DNA of 34,687 nt from Geobacter sp. GTDB taxonomy: Bacteria; Desulfobacterota; Desulfuromonadia; Geobacterales; DSM-12255. The notes beneath the pieces were generated by a model that worked only from the letters and a program-made list of their open reading frames with translations, ran no database searches and was not told the DNA's origin. The stretch spans positions 1-34,687 of the forward strand of contig VFJK01000188.1 in the NCBI GenBank assembly GCA_009886125.1, in the 5' to 3' direction. Positions 1 to 7,562 of this stretch are shown here, piece after piece (position 1 is the stretch's first letter; each line of letters opens with the position of its first letter). The translations under genes and the position numbers were made by a program.

Positions 1-113
1 GGTTGGTGTATGCTATATAATTTTATTATGGTTAAAAAACTACTCGGTTTTTAACGGATTAATGTCCCCTTAGTTTTAGTTATAGTAAATATTGCTCTGT
101 ATCGAGGGTTGTA
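1..113 (+). promoter_or_regulatory. leader region of the hdr-flx operon
   Basis: This is AT-rich DNA before hdrC. TATAAT at 16-21 and TATAGT at 81-86 could each be a -10 box, but neither has a convincing -35 box inside the window. A weak, AT-only stem pairs about 30-38 with 47-55. GAGGG at 104-108 is the likely ribosome binding site for the ATG at 114. The promoter cannot be fixed from this sequence alone. Confidence 0.3.
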
Positions 114-698
114 ATGAAAAATTCCAAGATGACACTCTCCACCGAGACGATGAACCTCGACTTTGTCAAAAAAGTGGAGAAACTGTCTGACAGCTCGGTG
201 AGGCGCTGCTTCCAGTGCGGGAAATGTTCTGCAGGCTGTCCGATGCGTACGTTCATGGAACATCCACCCAACAGGATCGTCCGCCTCCTCCAGCTCGGGC
301 AGTACGAAAGGGTCCTGGCAGGCCGTTCCATCTGGTACTGTGCGTCCTGCGAAACCTGTTCCACGCGCTGTCCCAACAAGGTCGATCTTGCCGCGATCAT
401 GGACGCCCTGCGCAAATGCTCCTGGGATGCCCAGGGGGCTTCCAAGGAGTCGCTCGTCCAGCTGGCCAACAGGCTTTTTCTCGAGAACATCCGCACCTAC
501 GGCCGACAGTACGAAATGCGCCTTGCTGCAGCCTTCAACCTCCATAGCGGCAAACTGCTCAAAGATTTCATGCTCGGACCGAAGCTGTTTACCAAAGGAA
601 AATTGAAGATGTTTCATCAGAAAAACAAGAACCTGGCCGAGATCGAGAAAATCTTCAGCAGAATCGAAGAGTTGCGTCGGAAGGGCGAAGCACCTTAA
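114..698 (+). CDS. hdrC: HdrC-like iron-sulfur subunit of heterodisulfide reductase-type complex
   Basis: The 194-aa protein has two four-cysteine ferredoxin motifs of the form CxxCxxCxxxCP, at C32/C35/C38/C42 and C76/C79/C82/C86. This is the HdrC/GlpC-like pattern for two [4Fe-4S] clusters that pass electrons between HdrA and HdrB. The C-terminal third is helical and basic, without recognisable motifs. No membrane segment is visible, so a soluble complex fits better than a membrane-bound HdrDE type. The ATG at 114 has GAGGG five bases upstream. It is the first gene of a seven-gene run on the same strand, and the heptad inverted repeat 703-794 separates it from hdrB. Family assignment is firm; the physiological disulfide substrate is unknown. 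Confidence 0.88.
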   Translation: MKNSKMTLSTETMNLDFVKKVEKLSDSSVRRCFQCGKCSAGCPMRTFMEHPPNRIVRLLQLGQYERVLAGRSIWYCASCETCSTRCPNKVDLAAIMDALRKCSWDAQGASKESLVQLANRLFLENIRTYGRQYEMRLAAAFNLHSGKLLKDFMLGPKLFTKGKLKMFHQKNKNLAEIEKIFSRIEELRRKGEAP

Positions 699-702
699 AA
701 GC

Positions 703-794
703 AGTGTTGAGTTTTGAGTGCTGAGTTTTGAATTAAAGCCTTAAGGCCTTTTACTCAACACTCAAAACTCAACACTCAGAACTAAGAACTAGAA
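703..794 (+). repeat. heptanucleotide inverted repeat in hdrC-hdrB gap
   Basis: The left arm is four 7-nt units (gttgagt, tttgagt, gctgagt, tttgaat; 706-733). The right arm is six units (actcaac, actcaaa, actcaac, actcaga, actaaga, actagaa; 753-794). About 24 nt of the arms are complementary with one mismatch, so the transcript can form a long hairpin with a small palindromic AAGGCCTT-type tip. The hdrB ribosome binding site AAGGG (796-800) follows directly. It resembles short tandem heptad repeats described in cyanobacterial genomes. Confidence 0.85.
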
Positions 795-807
795 AAAGGG
801 ATTAACT

Positions 808-1689
808 GTGAAAAATATCCTCGAGTATTCCTACTACCCCGGATGCTCACTCCATGCATCTGCCAAAGAGTACGACGAATCGACCCAGGGGCTTTTCAAG
901 GCCCTCAGGATCGGGCTGAAAGAGGTGCCGGACTGGCTCTGCTGCGGGGCTACGCCCGCGCACAATGTCGATGAACTGCTTTCTCTCTCACTCTGCGCCA
1001 AGAACCTGGAGCTGGCAAAACCGGTCGAGGGTGACCTTGCGGTAGCCTGTGCCGCCTGTTTTTCACGGCTCAAGACGGCCCAGCACAAACTGGCCGGAAA
1101 CGAAGAGAAACGTCGCCAGGTCGAGTATGCACTTGATGCCCCTCTTGCTCTTGACAAGCCGGTCAAGCATTTGCTGGAGATTCTTGCCAAGGACTTCGGT
1201 CTGGAGCGGCTGGCCGAAGCCATGAAAAAACCGTTGGACGGTCTCAAGGTCGCCTGTTACTACGGGTGCCTGCTTACCCGTCCGGCAGATGTGCCGGAGC
1301 TCGACTGTGCCGAGGCCCCGACCATCATGGAGCGGGTCATCGGTGCGACCGGTGCGGAGGCGGTCAGCTGGAGCCATCGTCTGGAATGCTGCGGCGCGAA
1401 CTTCACGTTGTCGCGCCCCGGAGTCGTTATTCAGCTTTCCAACGAGATCCTAGCTTCGGCCAGGCGTGCCGGTGCCGACTGCATCATGGTGGCCTGCCCC
1501 TTGTGTCACGGCAACCTGGATATCCGGCAGAAGGAGATCGAAGAGGCGAGCGGCGAGAAATACAATATGCCGGTTTTCTATATGACTCAACTGCTGGCAC
1601 TCTCCGCAGGAGTCTCGCCGACCAGACTCGGATTCGACAGCATGATGGTCAGTCCGATGCCGTTATTGAGGGAAAAACAACTAATCTAG
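808..1689 (+). CDS. hdrB: HdrB-like CCG-domain subunit
   Basis: The 293-aa protein has two cysteine-rich CCG domains. The first comprises a YYPGC element near the N-terminus, then WLCCG, then ACAACF. The second comprises CYYGC, LECCG and ACPLCHG. In methanogen HdrB these motifs hold the noncubane [4Fe-4S] clusters that reduce the disulfide, so this should be the substrate-reducing subunit. Translation starts at GTG 808, supported by AAGGG seven bases upstream; no ATG is better placed. It lies between hdrC and hdrA, as expected for an HdrABC module. In bacteria without coenzyme M or B the acceptor is unknown (for Desulfovibrio FlxABCD-HdrABC, a DsrC-type disulfide has been proposed). Confidence 0.88.
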   Translation: MKNILEYSYYPGCSLHASAKEYDESTQGLFKALRIGLKEVPDWLCCGATPAHNVDELLSLSLCAKNLELAKPVEGDLAVACAACFSRLKTAQHKLAGNEEKRRQVEYALDAPLALDKPVKHLLEILAKDFGLERLAEAMKKPLDGLKVACYYGCLLTRPADVPELDCAEAPTIMERVIGATGAEAVSWSHRLECCGANFTLSRPGVVIQLSNEILASARRAGADCIMVACPLCHGNLDIRQKEIEEASGEKYNMPVFYMTQLLALSAGVSPTRLGFDSMMVSPMPLLREKQLI

Positions 1690-1750
1690 GTAATAGGTAA
1701 TAGGAACCAAAAGCCTGTAGCCAATAGTCTATTGCCCATTGCCCCAAAGG
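1688..1750 (+). repeat. heptad-type repeat in hdrB-hdrA gap
   Basis: After the hdrB stop there are units aggtaat, aggtaat, aggaacc, then a second block gcctgta, gccaata, gtctatt, gcccatt, gcc. The two blocks are imperfectly complementary. The period is seven bases, as in the other repeats of this operon, but the sequence family differs. The hdrA ribosome binding site AAAGG lies at its end. Confidence 0.65.
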
Positions 1751-1756
1751 TCTTAT

Positions 1757-3754
1757 ATGTCTCGAATCGGCGTATTCATCTGCCACTGCGGCGAAAACAT
1801 CTCAAGAACAGTTGACGTAGAACGGGTTGCAAAGGCCGCGGAGAAGATCTCCGGTGTTGCCTATGCCTGCGAATATAAGTACATGTGCTCCGATCCGGGG
1901 CAGAATCTCCTGAAAAAAGCTGTTATCGACCAGAATCTTGACGGCATCGTTGTAGCGGCCTGCTCTCCGCGGATGCATGAAAAGACCTTCCGGAAGGCTG
2001 CCCAGAGTGCGGGGCTCAACCCTTACCTGGTGGAGATGGCCAACATCCGCGAGCACTGCTCCTGGGTCCACGAGGACAGGGAAGAGGCGACGACCAAAGC
2101 GACCGAGATCGTCACCATGCTGGTGGAGCGGGTGAAGATGAACAAGAAGCTCCAGCCGATCACCGTGCCGGTCACCAAGCGGGCGCTCGTCATCGGCGGC
2201 GGGATCGCCGGCATCCAGGCGGCACTCGACATCGCCGACTGCGGTCATCACGTGGTTCTGGTCGAGCGGGAGCCCTCCATCGGCGGCCACATGGCCCAGC
2301 TCTCCGAAACCTTTCCGACTCTCGACTGCTCCCAGTGCATCATGACCCCGAAGATGGTTGATGTTGCCAACCATCCGAACATAACCCTTCATACCTACAG
2401 CGAGATCGAGAATGTCGACGGCTATATCGGCAATTTCCAGGTCACCATCAAGAAGAAGGCCAGAAGCGTCGATATGGACAAATGCACCGGTTGCGGTGTC
2501 TGCATGGCCAAGTGTCCGCAGAAGAAGATCCCCAACTCGTTCGACAAGGATCTCGGGATGCGCCCCGCTATTTATGTCCCGTTCCCGCAGGCAGTGCCGA
2601 ATACGCCGGTGATCGACCGGGAGAACTGCACATATTTCAAGAGCGGCAAGTGCGGCGTCTGCCAGAAGGTCTGCGGCCCCGGCGCGGTCGATTACACCCA
2701 GGAAGACCAGCTCGTTGTCGAAGATATCGGCGCTATCGTCGTTGCCACCGGTTTCGAGCTGTACAGCATCGGTGAAAAGCCGAAAGGCTCAGCTATAAAG
2801 GGTTACGGCGAGTTCGGTCACGGCAAGATCCCGGATGTCATCGACGGGATGACCTTCGAGCGGCTTGCCTCTGCATCCGGCCCGACCGGCGGCAAGATCC
2901 TTCGCCCCTCTGACGGCAAGGAGCCGCAGCAGGTGGTCTTCCTCCAGTGCGTCGGCTCCCGCGCCCGGGAGAAGGGGATCAGCTACTGCTCGAAGATCTG
3001 CTGCATGTACACCGCAAAACATACCATGCTCTACCACCACAAGGTCCACGACGGCCAGGCCTACGTCTTTTTCATGGACGCACGGACGCCGGGCAAAGGA
3101 TATGACGAATTCTGGCGCCGTTCCATAGAGGACGAAAATGCGGTCTATATCCGCGGCGCCGTCTCCCGGCTGTATCAGAAAGGGGACAAGATCGTTGTCA
3201 TGGGGAGCGATATCGCTCTCGGCATCCAGGTGGAGATCGAGGCGGATATGGTGGTCCTGGCCACGGCCGTCCAGCCAAGGCAAGGCGCCGATCTTCTGGC
3301 CCAGAAGCTCGGGATCTCCTATGACATGTACAATTTCTACTCCGAAGCCCACGCGAAACTCCGGCCGGTCGAGTGCGCCACTGCCGGTGTCTATCTGGCC
3401 GGGGCCTGCCAGGGACCGAAGGATATCCCCGACTCCGTCTCCCAGGCATCTGCGGCAGCAGCCAAGGTCATGACCCTGTTTGCCAAGGACGAACTGGAAC
3501 GTGAGCCGATCGTCGCCAAGGTGAACGATAAAAACTGCGTTGCCTGCTTCTACTGCAAGAAAGTCTGTCCCTACGGTGCAGTCGAGGAGAAGGAGATCAG
3601 GGACCGTCAGGGGAACCTGATCAAGGTCGTTGCATGGGTAAATCCCGGCGTCTGCGGCGGCTGCGGTACTTGCCAGGCCAGCTGCCCGTCGAAGAGCGTC
3701 GAGCTGGACGGGTATACGGATGAACAGATCATGGCACAGATAGAGGCACTGTAA
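1757..3754 (+). CDS. hdrA: HdrA-like FAD/iron-sulfur electron-bifurcating subunit
   Basis: The 665-aa protein has an N-terminal Cys-containing HdrA domain (ICHCG near residue 10). An FAD-binding GGGIAG motif follows at about 147. A first ferredoxin pair comprises CTGCGVCMAKCP near 242 and CGVCQKVCG near 297, and a CSKICCMYTAKH segment lies in the middle. A C-terminal two-cluster ferredoxin comprises CVACFYCKKVCP near 594 and CGGCGTCQASCP near 632. This is the full-length HdrA layout. In the family, the FAD is the proposed site of flavin-based electron bifurcation. The ATG at 1757 is preferred over the upstream TTG at 1739 because AAAGG sits just before it and the family begins with a RIGVFICHCG-type stretch. 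Confidence 0.9.
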   Translation: MSRIGVFICHCGENISRTVDVERVAKAAEKISGVAYACEYKYMCSDPGQNLLKKAVIDQNLDGIVVAACSPRMHEKTFRKAAQSAGLNPYLVEMANIREHCSWVHEDREEATTKATEIVTMLVERVKMNKKLQPITVPVTKRALVIGGGIAGIQAALDIADCGHHVVLVEREPSIGGHMAQLSETFPTLDCSQCIMTPKMVDVANHPNITLHTYSEIENVDGYIGNFQVTIKKKARSVDMDKCTGCGVCMAKCPQKKIPNSFDKDLGMRPAIYVPFPQAVPNTPVIDRENCTYFKSGKCGVCQKVCGPGAVDYTQEDQLVVEDIGAIVVATGFELYSIGEKPKGSAIKGYGEFGHGKIPDVIDGMTFERLASASGPTGGKILRPSDGKEPQQVVFLQCVGSRAREKGISYCSKICCMYTAKHTMLYHHKVHDGQAYVFFMDARTPGKGYDEFWRRSIEDENAVYIRGAVSRLYQKGDKIVVMGSDIALGIQVEIEADMVVLATAVQPRQGADLLAQKLGISYDMYNFYSEAHAKLRPVECATAGVYLAGACQGPKDIPDSVSQASAAAAKVMTLFAKDELEREPIVAKVNDKNCVACFYCKKVCPYGAVEEKEIRDRQGNLIKVVAWVNPGVCGGCGTCQASCPSKSVELDGYTDEQIMAQIEAL

Positions 3755-3763
3755 CTAACCAAT

Positions 3764-3803
3764 GATCGGACCGATCGGTCTGATCCGACGGATCGGTCCG
3801 ATC
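3764..3803 (+). repeat. GATCGG-type palindromic repeat in hdrA-flxD gap
   Basis: A 40-bp run of GATC-rich words has perfect 13-bp outer arms (GATCGGACCGATC at 3764-3776, its reverse complement at 3791-3803) and a partly palindromic centre. It lies directly before the flxD ribosome binding site AAGGA (3804-3808). It is the only repeat in this operon built from this word. Confidence 0.8.
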
Positions 3804-3815
3804 AAGGAAATGATA

Positions 3816-4319
3816 ATGCACGCTGAGAAACTCAAACACGACTTCGAACCGAAACTCGTCGCCTTCGTCTGTACCTGGTGTACCTACGCCGGGGCGGATC
3901 TCGCCGGAACCAGCCGAATGCAGTATCCGAGTAACGTCCGGGTACTTAAATTCCCCTGTACCGGTCGCATCGACCCGGTCTTCATCCTTCGCGCCTTTCA
4001 GAAAGGGGCGGACGGTATCCTCGTTTCCGGCTGTCATCCGGGCGACTGCCACTACATGGCAGGCAACTTCCACGCCCGCCGCCGTTTTGCCACTTTCAGG
4101 AAACTCCTCGAATTCATAGGCGTCGATCTGGAACGTCTCCAGTTCTCCTGGGTCTCTGCTGCCGAAGGGGGGAAGTGGGTTGAGGTGGTCACCGAGCTGA
4201 CGGAACGGGTGAGAAGTATGGGGCCGATGCATGAGTTCAAGGAGCTGGAGCTGGAGGAGTGTTGGTCGGGGAAGCTGGATACAGCGGAACTGAAAGAGGC
4301 ATACGAAGCGATACCATGA
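3816..4319 (+). CDS. flxD: FlxD/MvhD-like [2Fe-2S] electron-transfer subunit
   Basis: The 167-aa protein begins MHAEKLK and carries the MvhD/FlpD cysteine set: FVCTWCTYAGAD near the N-terminus, FPCTGR in the middle and SGCHPGDCHY after that. MvhD links hydrogenase or other electron-input subunits to HdrA. Here it is the bridge between the HdrABC genes and the downstream flavin/iron-sulfur genes. The start at 3816 is chosen because AAGGA lies seven bases upstream; the longer reading from 3762 would translate the GATCGG palindrome. There is no sign of truncation. The name flxD follows the FlxABCD-HdrABC nomenclature from Desulfovibrio and rests on family plus context. Confidence 0.85.
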   Translation: MHAEKLKHDFEPKLVAFVCTWCTYAGADLAGTSRMQYPSNVRVLKFPCTGRIDPVFILRAFQKGADGILVSGCHPGDCHYMAGNFHARRRFATFRKLLEFIGVDLERLQFSWVSAAEGGKWVEVVTELTERVRSMGPMHEFKELELEECWSGKLDTAELKEAYEAIP

Positions 4320-4321
4320 TT

Positions 4322-4386
4322 TGTAGGGGCGCATGGCATGCGCCCGCCTTCGATCGAAATCAGGGCGAACGCCGTTCGCCCCTACA
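4322..4386 (+). repeat. nested double-hairpin repeat in flxD-flxC gap
   Basis: Outer arms TGTAGGGGCG (4322-4331) and its complement (4377-4386) enclose two perfect 19-nt hairpins. One is GGGCGCATG/CATGCGCCC (4327-4345) and the other GGGCGAACG/CGTTCGCCC (4363-4381). The layout is that of a dispersed intergenic repeat, and the transcript could fold into two adjacent GC-rich hairpins between genes of one operon. Confidence 0.85.
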
Positions 4387-4401
4387 TAGGGCATAAATTC
4401 C

Positions 4402-5343
4402 ATGAACAATACCAAAGAAAATACCACCCCGCTCGTCGATAACAGCTACTACGAAGCCGTGACCACCGCCATCCGCAGTGAAGCCAGGCGCGTGATGGAG
4501 TCCGGCGAAGTCAGCGCGGTCATTGGTTACAAGTCCGGCCGCCGTAAAGGTTCGGCTCAACCAGTAATTATCAGTGATGTTTCCCGAATCGATGAACTGG
4601 TTTTTGCCCCGACCTGCACCAATAACCTCTCTCTTTACCTCACCAAGGCGAAGAAAGAGGTGAGTAAAAAGGGAAAGATCGCCATCGTTGCCAAGGGGTG
4701 TGATCTGAAGGCGCTCGCCGGGCTGATGAGTGAATCGCAGCTGAAGCGGGAGAACCTTCACCTGATCGGCATATCCTGTGCCGGGGTGCACGGCAGCAAC
4801 GTCAAACCATCGGAAGCCCTTTCAGCCGCCACGATCGCCCGCAAATGCCGGGAGTGCACGGTGCATGTTCCGGAAGGGGTCGATTGCATCGCCGGCACAC
4901 TGCCTCAGCTGGAGCAGCTTTCCGCTCTGGAGTCTGCGGAGCTGGAGAGACTCGAAGCGATGTCCCCTGCCGGGCGCTGGGCTTTCTGGAAAGAGCAGTT
5001 TTCGCGCTGCATCAGGTGCATGGCCTGTCGCCAGGTCTGCCCGTTCTGCTACTGCGAGCAGTGCCTCTGCGACCGCAACCGGCCTCAGGGTGTCGAGACG
5101 ACCCCGCGTCCGGCCGGAAACATGGGGTGGCATATCGTCCGCGCCATGCATCTGGCAGGAAGATGCGCCGGCTGTGCCGAATGCGAACGCTCCTGTCCGA
5201 TGGATATCCCGCTGAACCTCCTGAACCGGAAGATGGCGAATGAGCTGAAAGAGCTGTATGGCCAGGAGGCCGGGATGCAGCCGCAGGAGAAGGGGCCGCT
5301 GGCTACATACAAGGAAGACGACGACGAAAGTTTTATAAAATAG
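4402..5343 (+). CDS. flxC: FlxC-like iron-sulfur protein with FrhB-like N-terminal region
   Basis: The 313-aa protein has an N-terminal half resembling the F420-hydrogenase beta-subunit (FrhB/FdhB) fold, with the stretch IAIVAKGCDLKALAGL. Its C-terminal half is rich in cysteine: CIRCMACRQVCPFCYCEQCLC, then CAGCAECERSCP. These can bind at least two [4Fe-4S] clusters plus an extra site. Its place between flxD and the HydB-like gene suggests the FlxC iron-sulfur subunit of an NAD(P)H:Hdr complex. The B versus C letter is assigned from mirrored gene order only and is uncertain. The tail is acidic, with a run of Asp/Glu before the end. Confidence 0.7.
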   Translation: MNNTKENTTPLVDNSYYEAVTTAIRSEARRVMESGEVSAVIGYKSGRRKGSAQPVIISDVSRIDELVFAPTCTNNLSLYLTKAKKEVSKKGKIAIVAKGCDLKALAGLMSESQLKRENLHLIGISCAGVHGSNVKPSEALSAATIARKCRECTVHVPEGVDCIAGTLPQLEQLSALESAELERLEAMSPAGRWAFWKEQFSRCIRCMACRQVCPFCYCEQCLCDRNRPQGVETTPRPAGNMGWHIVRAMHLAGRCAGCAECERSCPMDIPLNLLNRKMANELKELYGQEAGMQPQEKGPLATYKEDDDESFIK

Positions 5344-5444
5344 CCTAGGCTATGGGTAATGGGCAATGGGTAATAGGGAAATCCCAAGCCTATTCTATTA
5401 CCTATAGCCTATAACCCATTACCGATTACCGATTACCGATTGCC
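5344..5444 (+). repeat. GGTAATG-type heptad inverted repeat in flxC-flxB gap
   Basis: The left arm has 7-nt units gggtaat, gggcaat, gggtaat. The right arm has cccatta, ccgatta, ccgatta, ccgattg. Inner segments (taggctat / atagccta) are also complementary. The repeat fills the whole gap of about 110 bases and ends just before the flxB ribosome binding site AGGA. Confidence 0.8.
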
Positions 5445-5453
5445 AGGATTTTT

Positions 5454-6464
5454 ATGCCCAATACGATTACCGAACAGAATCTACGCGCCCTTATCGACAC
5501 CCTGGTCAAGGATGGCAGCCGGGTAGTCGGCCCGAAAGCTGCCGGAGATATGACCCTGTATGAACCACTGGCTGGTGGTACCGAGCTTGTCCTCGGGGTG
5601 CTGCCGCGCCGCTCGGCCAAGGAGACCTTCTTTCCGCTCTGTGAGGATATCCTCTCCTACCAGAAAATGGAGGGGAAGATGACGGTAGAGGATATCGATC
5701 TCTCCCGCCTTCCTTCGACCGTGCTGATCGGTGCGCTGCCTTGCGATGCAGCAGCTCCCGGTATTCTGGACGCGGTCTTTTCCTGGGACTATCAGGACGA
5801 GTTCTACCTGGAGCGGCGGAAGAAAACGACAATCATCGGTCTTGCCTGTACGAAGTCGGATGATGCCTGTTTCTGTACGGCTGTCGGTTACTCACCGGCC
5901 GAGAGCAGGGGGTCGGACATCTTCCTCCTGCCGCTTGAGGGGGGCAGGTATCGCTGCCAGATCATCAGTGACAAGGGGAACCTGCTGGTGGAGCGGTACA
6001 AGTCTTTTTTCACCGATGAGGAGGGGGGAAATGCGCTCCCGTTGTCGCAGCCGTCCATGGAAAAGCTTGATCTGCAGAAGATCCGCGAGTGGCTGGAGAA
6101 CAACTTCGAGAGCGATTTCTGGAAGGAGATCGCCGAGCGGTGTGTCGGCTGCGGAGCCTGCGCCTTCATCTGCCCGGCCTGTCACTGTTTCGACATCAAT
6201 GACGAAGGCTCGGAAGGGAAAGGGGTCCGCCGCAAACACTGGGACGCCTGCGGTTTCAGCAAGTTTACCAATCATGCCTCCGGGCATAATCCACGCGATG
6301 TCCAGCCGCAGCGCTACCGCAACCGGATCATGCACAAGTTCAAATATTATGACGACAAATTCGGTCAGACCCTCTGCACCGGCTGCGGACGCTGTGTCCG
6401 GGCCTGTCCGGTGGGGATCGATATTGCAGCGGTGCTGCAAGAAATTATGAAGTATGAATTATGA
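5454..6464 (+). CDS. flxB: FlxB-like 4Fe-4S dicluster protein (sulfhydrogenase beta/HydB family)
   Basis: The 336-aa protein resembles HydB-type subunits that carry electrons between a flavin subunit and a partner enzyme. Its N-terminal 200 residues include LIGALPCDAAAP and the Cys-containing segment GLACTKSDDACFCTAVGY. The C-terminal half has two ferredoxin motifs, CVGCGACAFICPACHC and CTGCGRCVRACPVG. It is followed by the flavin subunit flxA, as in sulfhydrogenase operons. The ATG at 5454 has AGGA upstream. The last residues (EIMKYEL) and the stop are encoded by the heptad repeat that starts at 6443, so the natural C-terminus may have been rewritten by the repeat. Confidence 0.75.
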   Translation: MPNTITEQNLRALIDTLVKDGSRVVGPKAAGDMTLYEPLAGGTELVLGVLPRRSAKETFFPLCEDILSYQKMEGKMTVEDIDLSRLPSTVLIGALPCDAAAPGILDAVFSWDYQDEFYLERRKKTTIIGLACTKSDDACFCTAVGYSPAESRGSDIFLLPLEGGRYRCQIISDKGNLLVERYKSFFTDEEGGNALPLSQPSMEKLDLQKIREWLENNFESDFWKEIAERCVGCGACAFICPACHCFDINDEGSEGKGVRRKHWDACGFSKFTNHASGHNPRDVQPQRYRNRIMHKFKYYDDKFGQTLCTGCGRCVRACPVGIDIAAVLQEIMKYEL

Positions 6465-6572
6465 AGTATGAAATTAAAAACAAAGGCAATTATGAGGTAC
6501 TAATGATGAAGCATGATAAACGGTAACGTTTTTAGGCTTTTACTCATAATTCATACTTCATAATTCATAATT
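6443..6572 (+). repeat. AATTATG-type heptad inverted repeat overlapping the flxB 3' end
   Basis: Left units aattatg, aagtatg, aattatg, aagtatg (6443-6470) pair with right units cataatt, catactt, cataatt, cataatt (6545-6572). 21 bp (6443-6463 with 6545-6565) are perfectly complementary. The left arm lies inside the final codons of flxB; the right arm ends 12 bases before the flxA ATG. Confidence 0.88.
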
Positions 6573-6584
6573 GGACTTTAAACT

Positions 6585-7430
6585 ATGTGCATTCCAGACA
6601 AGAATATCTACAAACCCCATCTCGCAACTATAGAGCAGATCATCGATGAAACTCCGGATGTCCGCACCTTTCGCCTCGTATTTGAAGATGAGGCAGTCCG
6701 TGACAGCTTCTCCTTCCGCTCCGGCCAGTTTGCTGAATACTCTGCTTTCGGTGCCGGCGAGTCGACCTTCTGCATTGCATCATCTCCGACAAGAACCGGC
6801 CATATCGAGTGCTGCTTCCGTGCAGTCGGCAAGGTGACCGAAGCGCTGCGACGCCTTGAAGTGGGTGACAGCGTCGGTGTCCGCGGCCCCTACGGCAACT
6901 CGTTTCCGATAGAGGATTTTTACGGCAGGAACCTGGTCTTTGTCGCCGGCGGGATCGCCCTGCCGCCGCTGCGCACCCTGATCTGGAATGCGCTCGACCA
7001 GCGTGACAGGTTCGGCGACATCACCATTGTCTACGGAGCCCGGACGGAAAGCGACCTGGTCTACAAGCGGGAGCTGAAGGAGTGGCAGGAGCGGAGCGAT
7101 GTGCGTCTGGTAAAAACGGTCGATCCGGGCGGCAACGGGCCGGATTGGGACGGGCAGGTCGGTTTCGTGCCGACGATCCTGGAAGAGGCGGCGCCTTCAG
7201 CCGAGAACACCATCGCGCTGGTCTGCGGACCGCCGATCATGATCAAGTTCACCCTGCCGGTACTGGAAAAGCTCGGTTTCGGTGACGAGCAGATCTACAC
7301 CACCCTGGAGAACCGGATGAAATGCGGTCTGGGGAAATGCGGCCGCTGCAATGTGGGGAATGTCTATGTCTGCAAGGATGGCCCGGTCTTTACTGCCGGT
7401 CAGGTGAAGGCGATGTCGCAGGAGTTCTAG
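6585..7430 (+). CDS. flxA: FlxA-like FAD/NAD(P)H-binding oxidoreductase subunit
   Basis: The 281-aa protein is of the PyrK/HydG (sulfhydrogenase gamma) family in the ferredoxin-NADP reductase superfamily. An FAD-binding barrel includes FCIASSPT and VRGPYGNSFP. A nucleotide-binding fold follows (NLVFVAGGIALPPLRTLI, then LVCGPPIMI). The C-terminal [2Fe-2S] motif has C247, C252, C255 and C263. It should be the NAD(P)H entry point of the complex, delivering electrons through FlxB/C/D to HdrA. It is the last gene of the operon. No alcohol dehydrogenase or hydrogenase gene lies beside the operon in this window. Confidence 0.82.
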   Translation: MCIPDKNIYKPHLATIEQIIDETPDVRTFRLVFEDEAVRDSFSFRSGQFAEYSAFGAGESTFCIASSPTRTGHIECCFRAVGKVTEALRRLEVGDSVGVRGPYGNSFPIEDFYGRNLVFVAGGIALPPLRTLIWNALDQRDRFGDITIVYGARTESDLVYKRELKEWQERSDVRLVKTVDPGGNGPDWDGQVGFVPTILEEAAPSAENTIALVCGPPIMIKFTLPVLEKLGFGDEQIYTTLENRMKCGLGKCGRCNVGNVYVCKDGPVFTAGQVKAMSQEF

Positions 7431-7459
7431 GAACAGAGACGAATTGAGTTGAATCCCGA

Positions 7460-7487
7460 AAAAGCCCGGCATATGCCGGGCTTTTTT
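7460..7487. terminator. symmetrical terminator between flxA and sulP
   Basis: A perfect 12-bp-arm palindrome (AAAGCCCGGCAT at 7461-7472, complement to 7484) is flanked by an A-run on the left and six T on the right. It can stop transcripts from both the hdr-flx operon and the convergent sulP gene. Confidence 0.9.
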
Positions 7488-7562
7488 GTTATCCAGTCGA
7501 GTTCATACGTAAGGCATAAAAAGATCTCCTGTAAATCTGACAAGTGGATGAGAAGCGGGAAT

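Noticed and set aside
2789-3352. Minus-strand open frame inside hdrA
   Set aside because: It is a shadow of hdrA without family resemblance or ribosome binding site.
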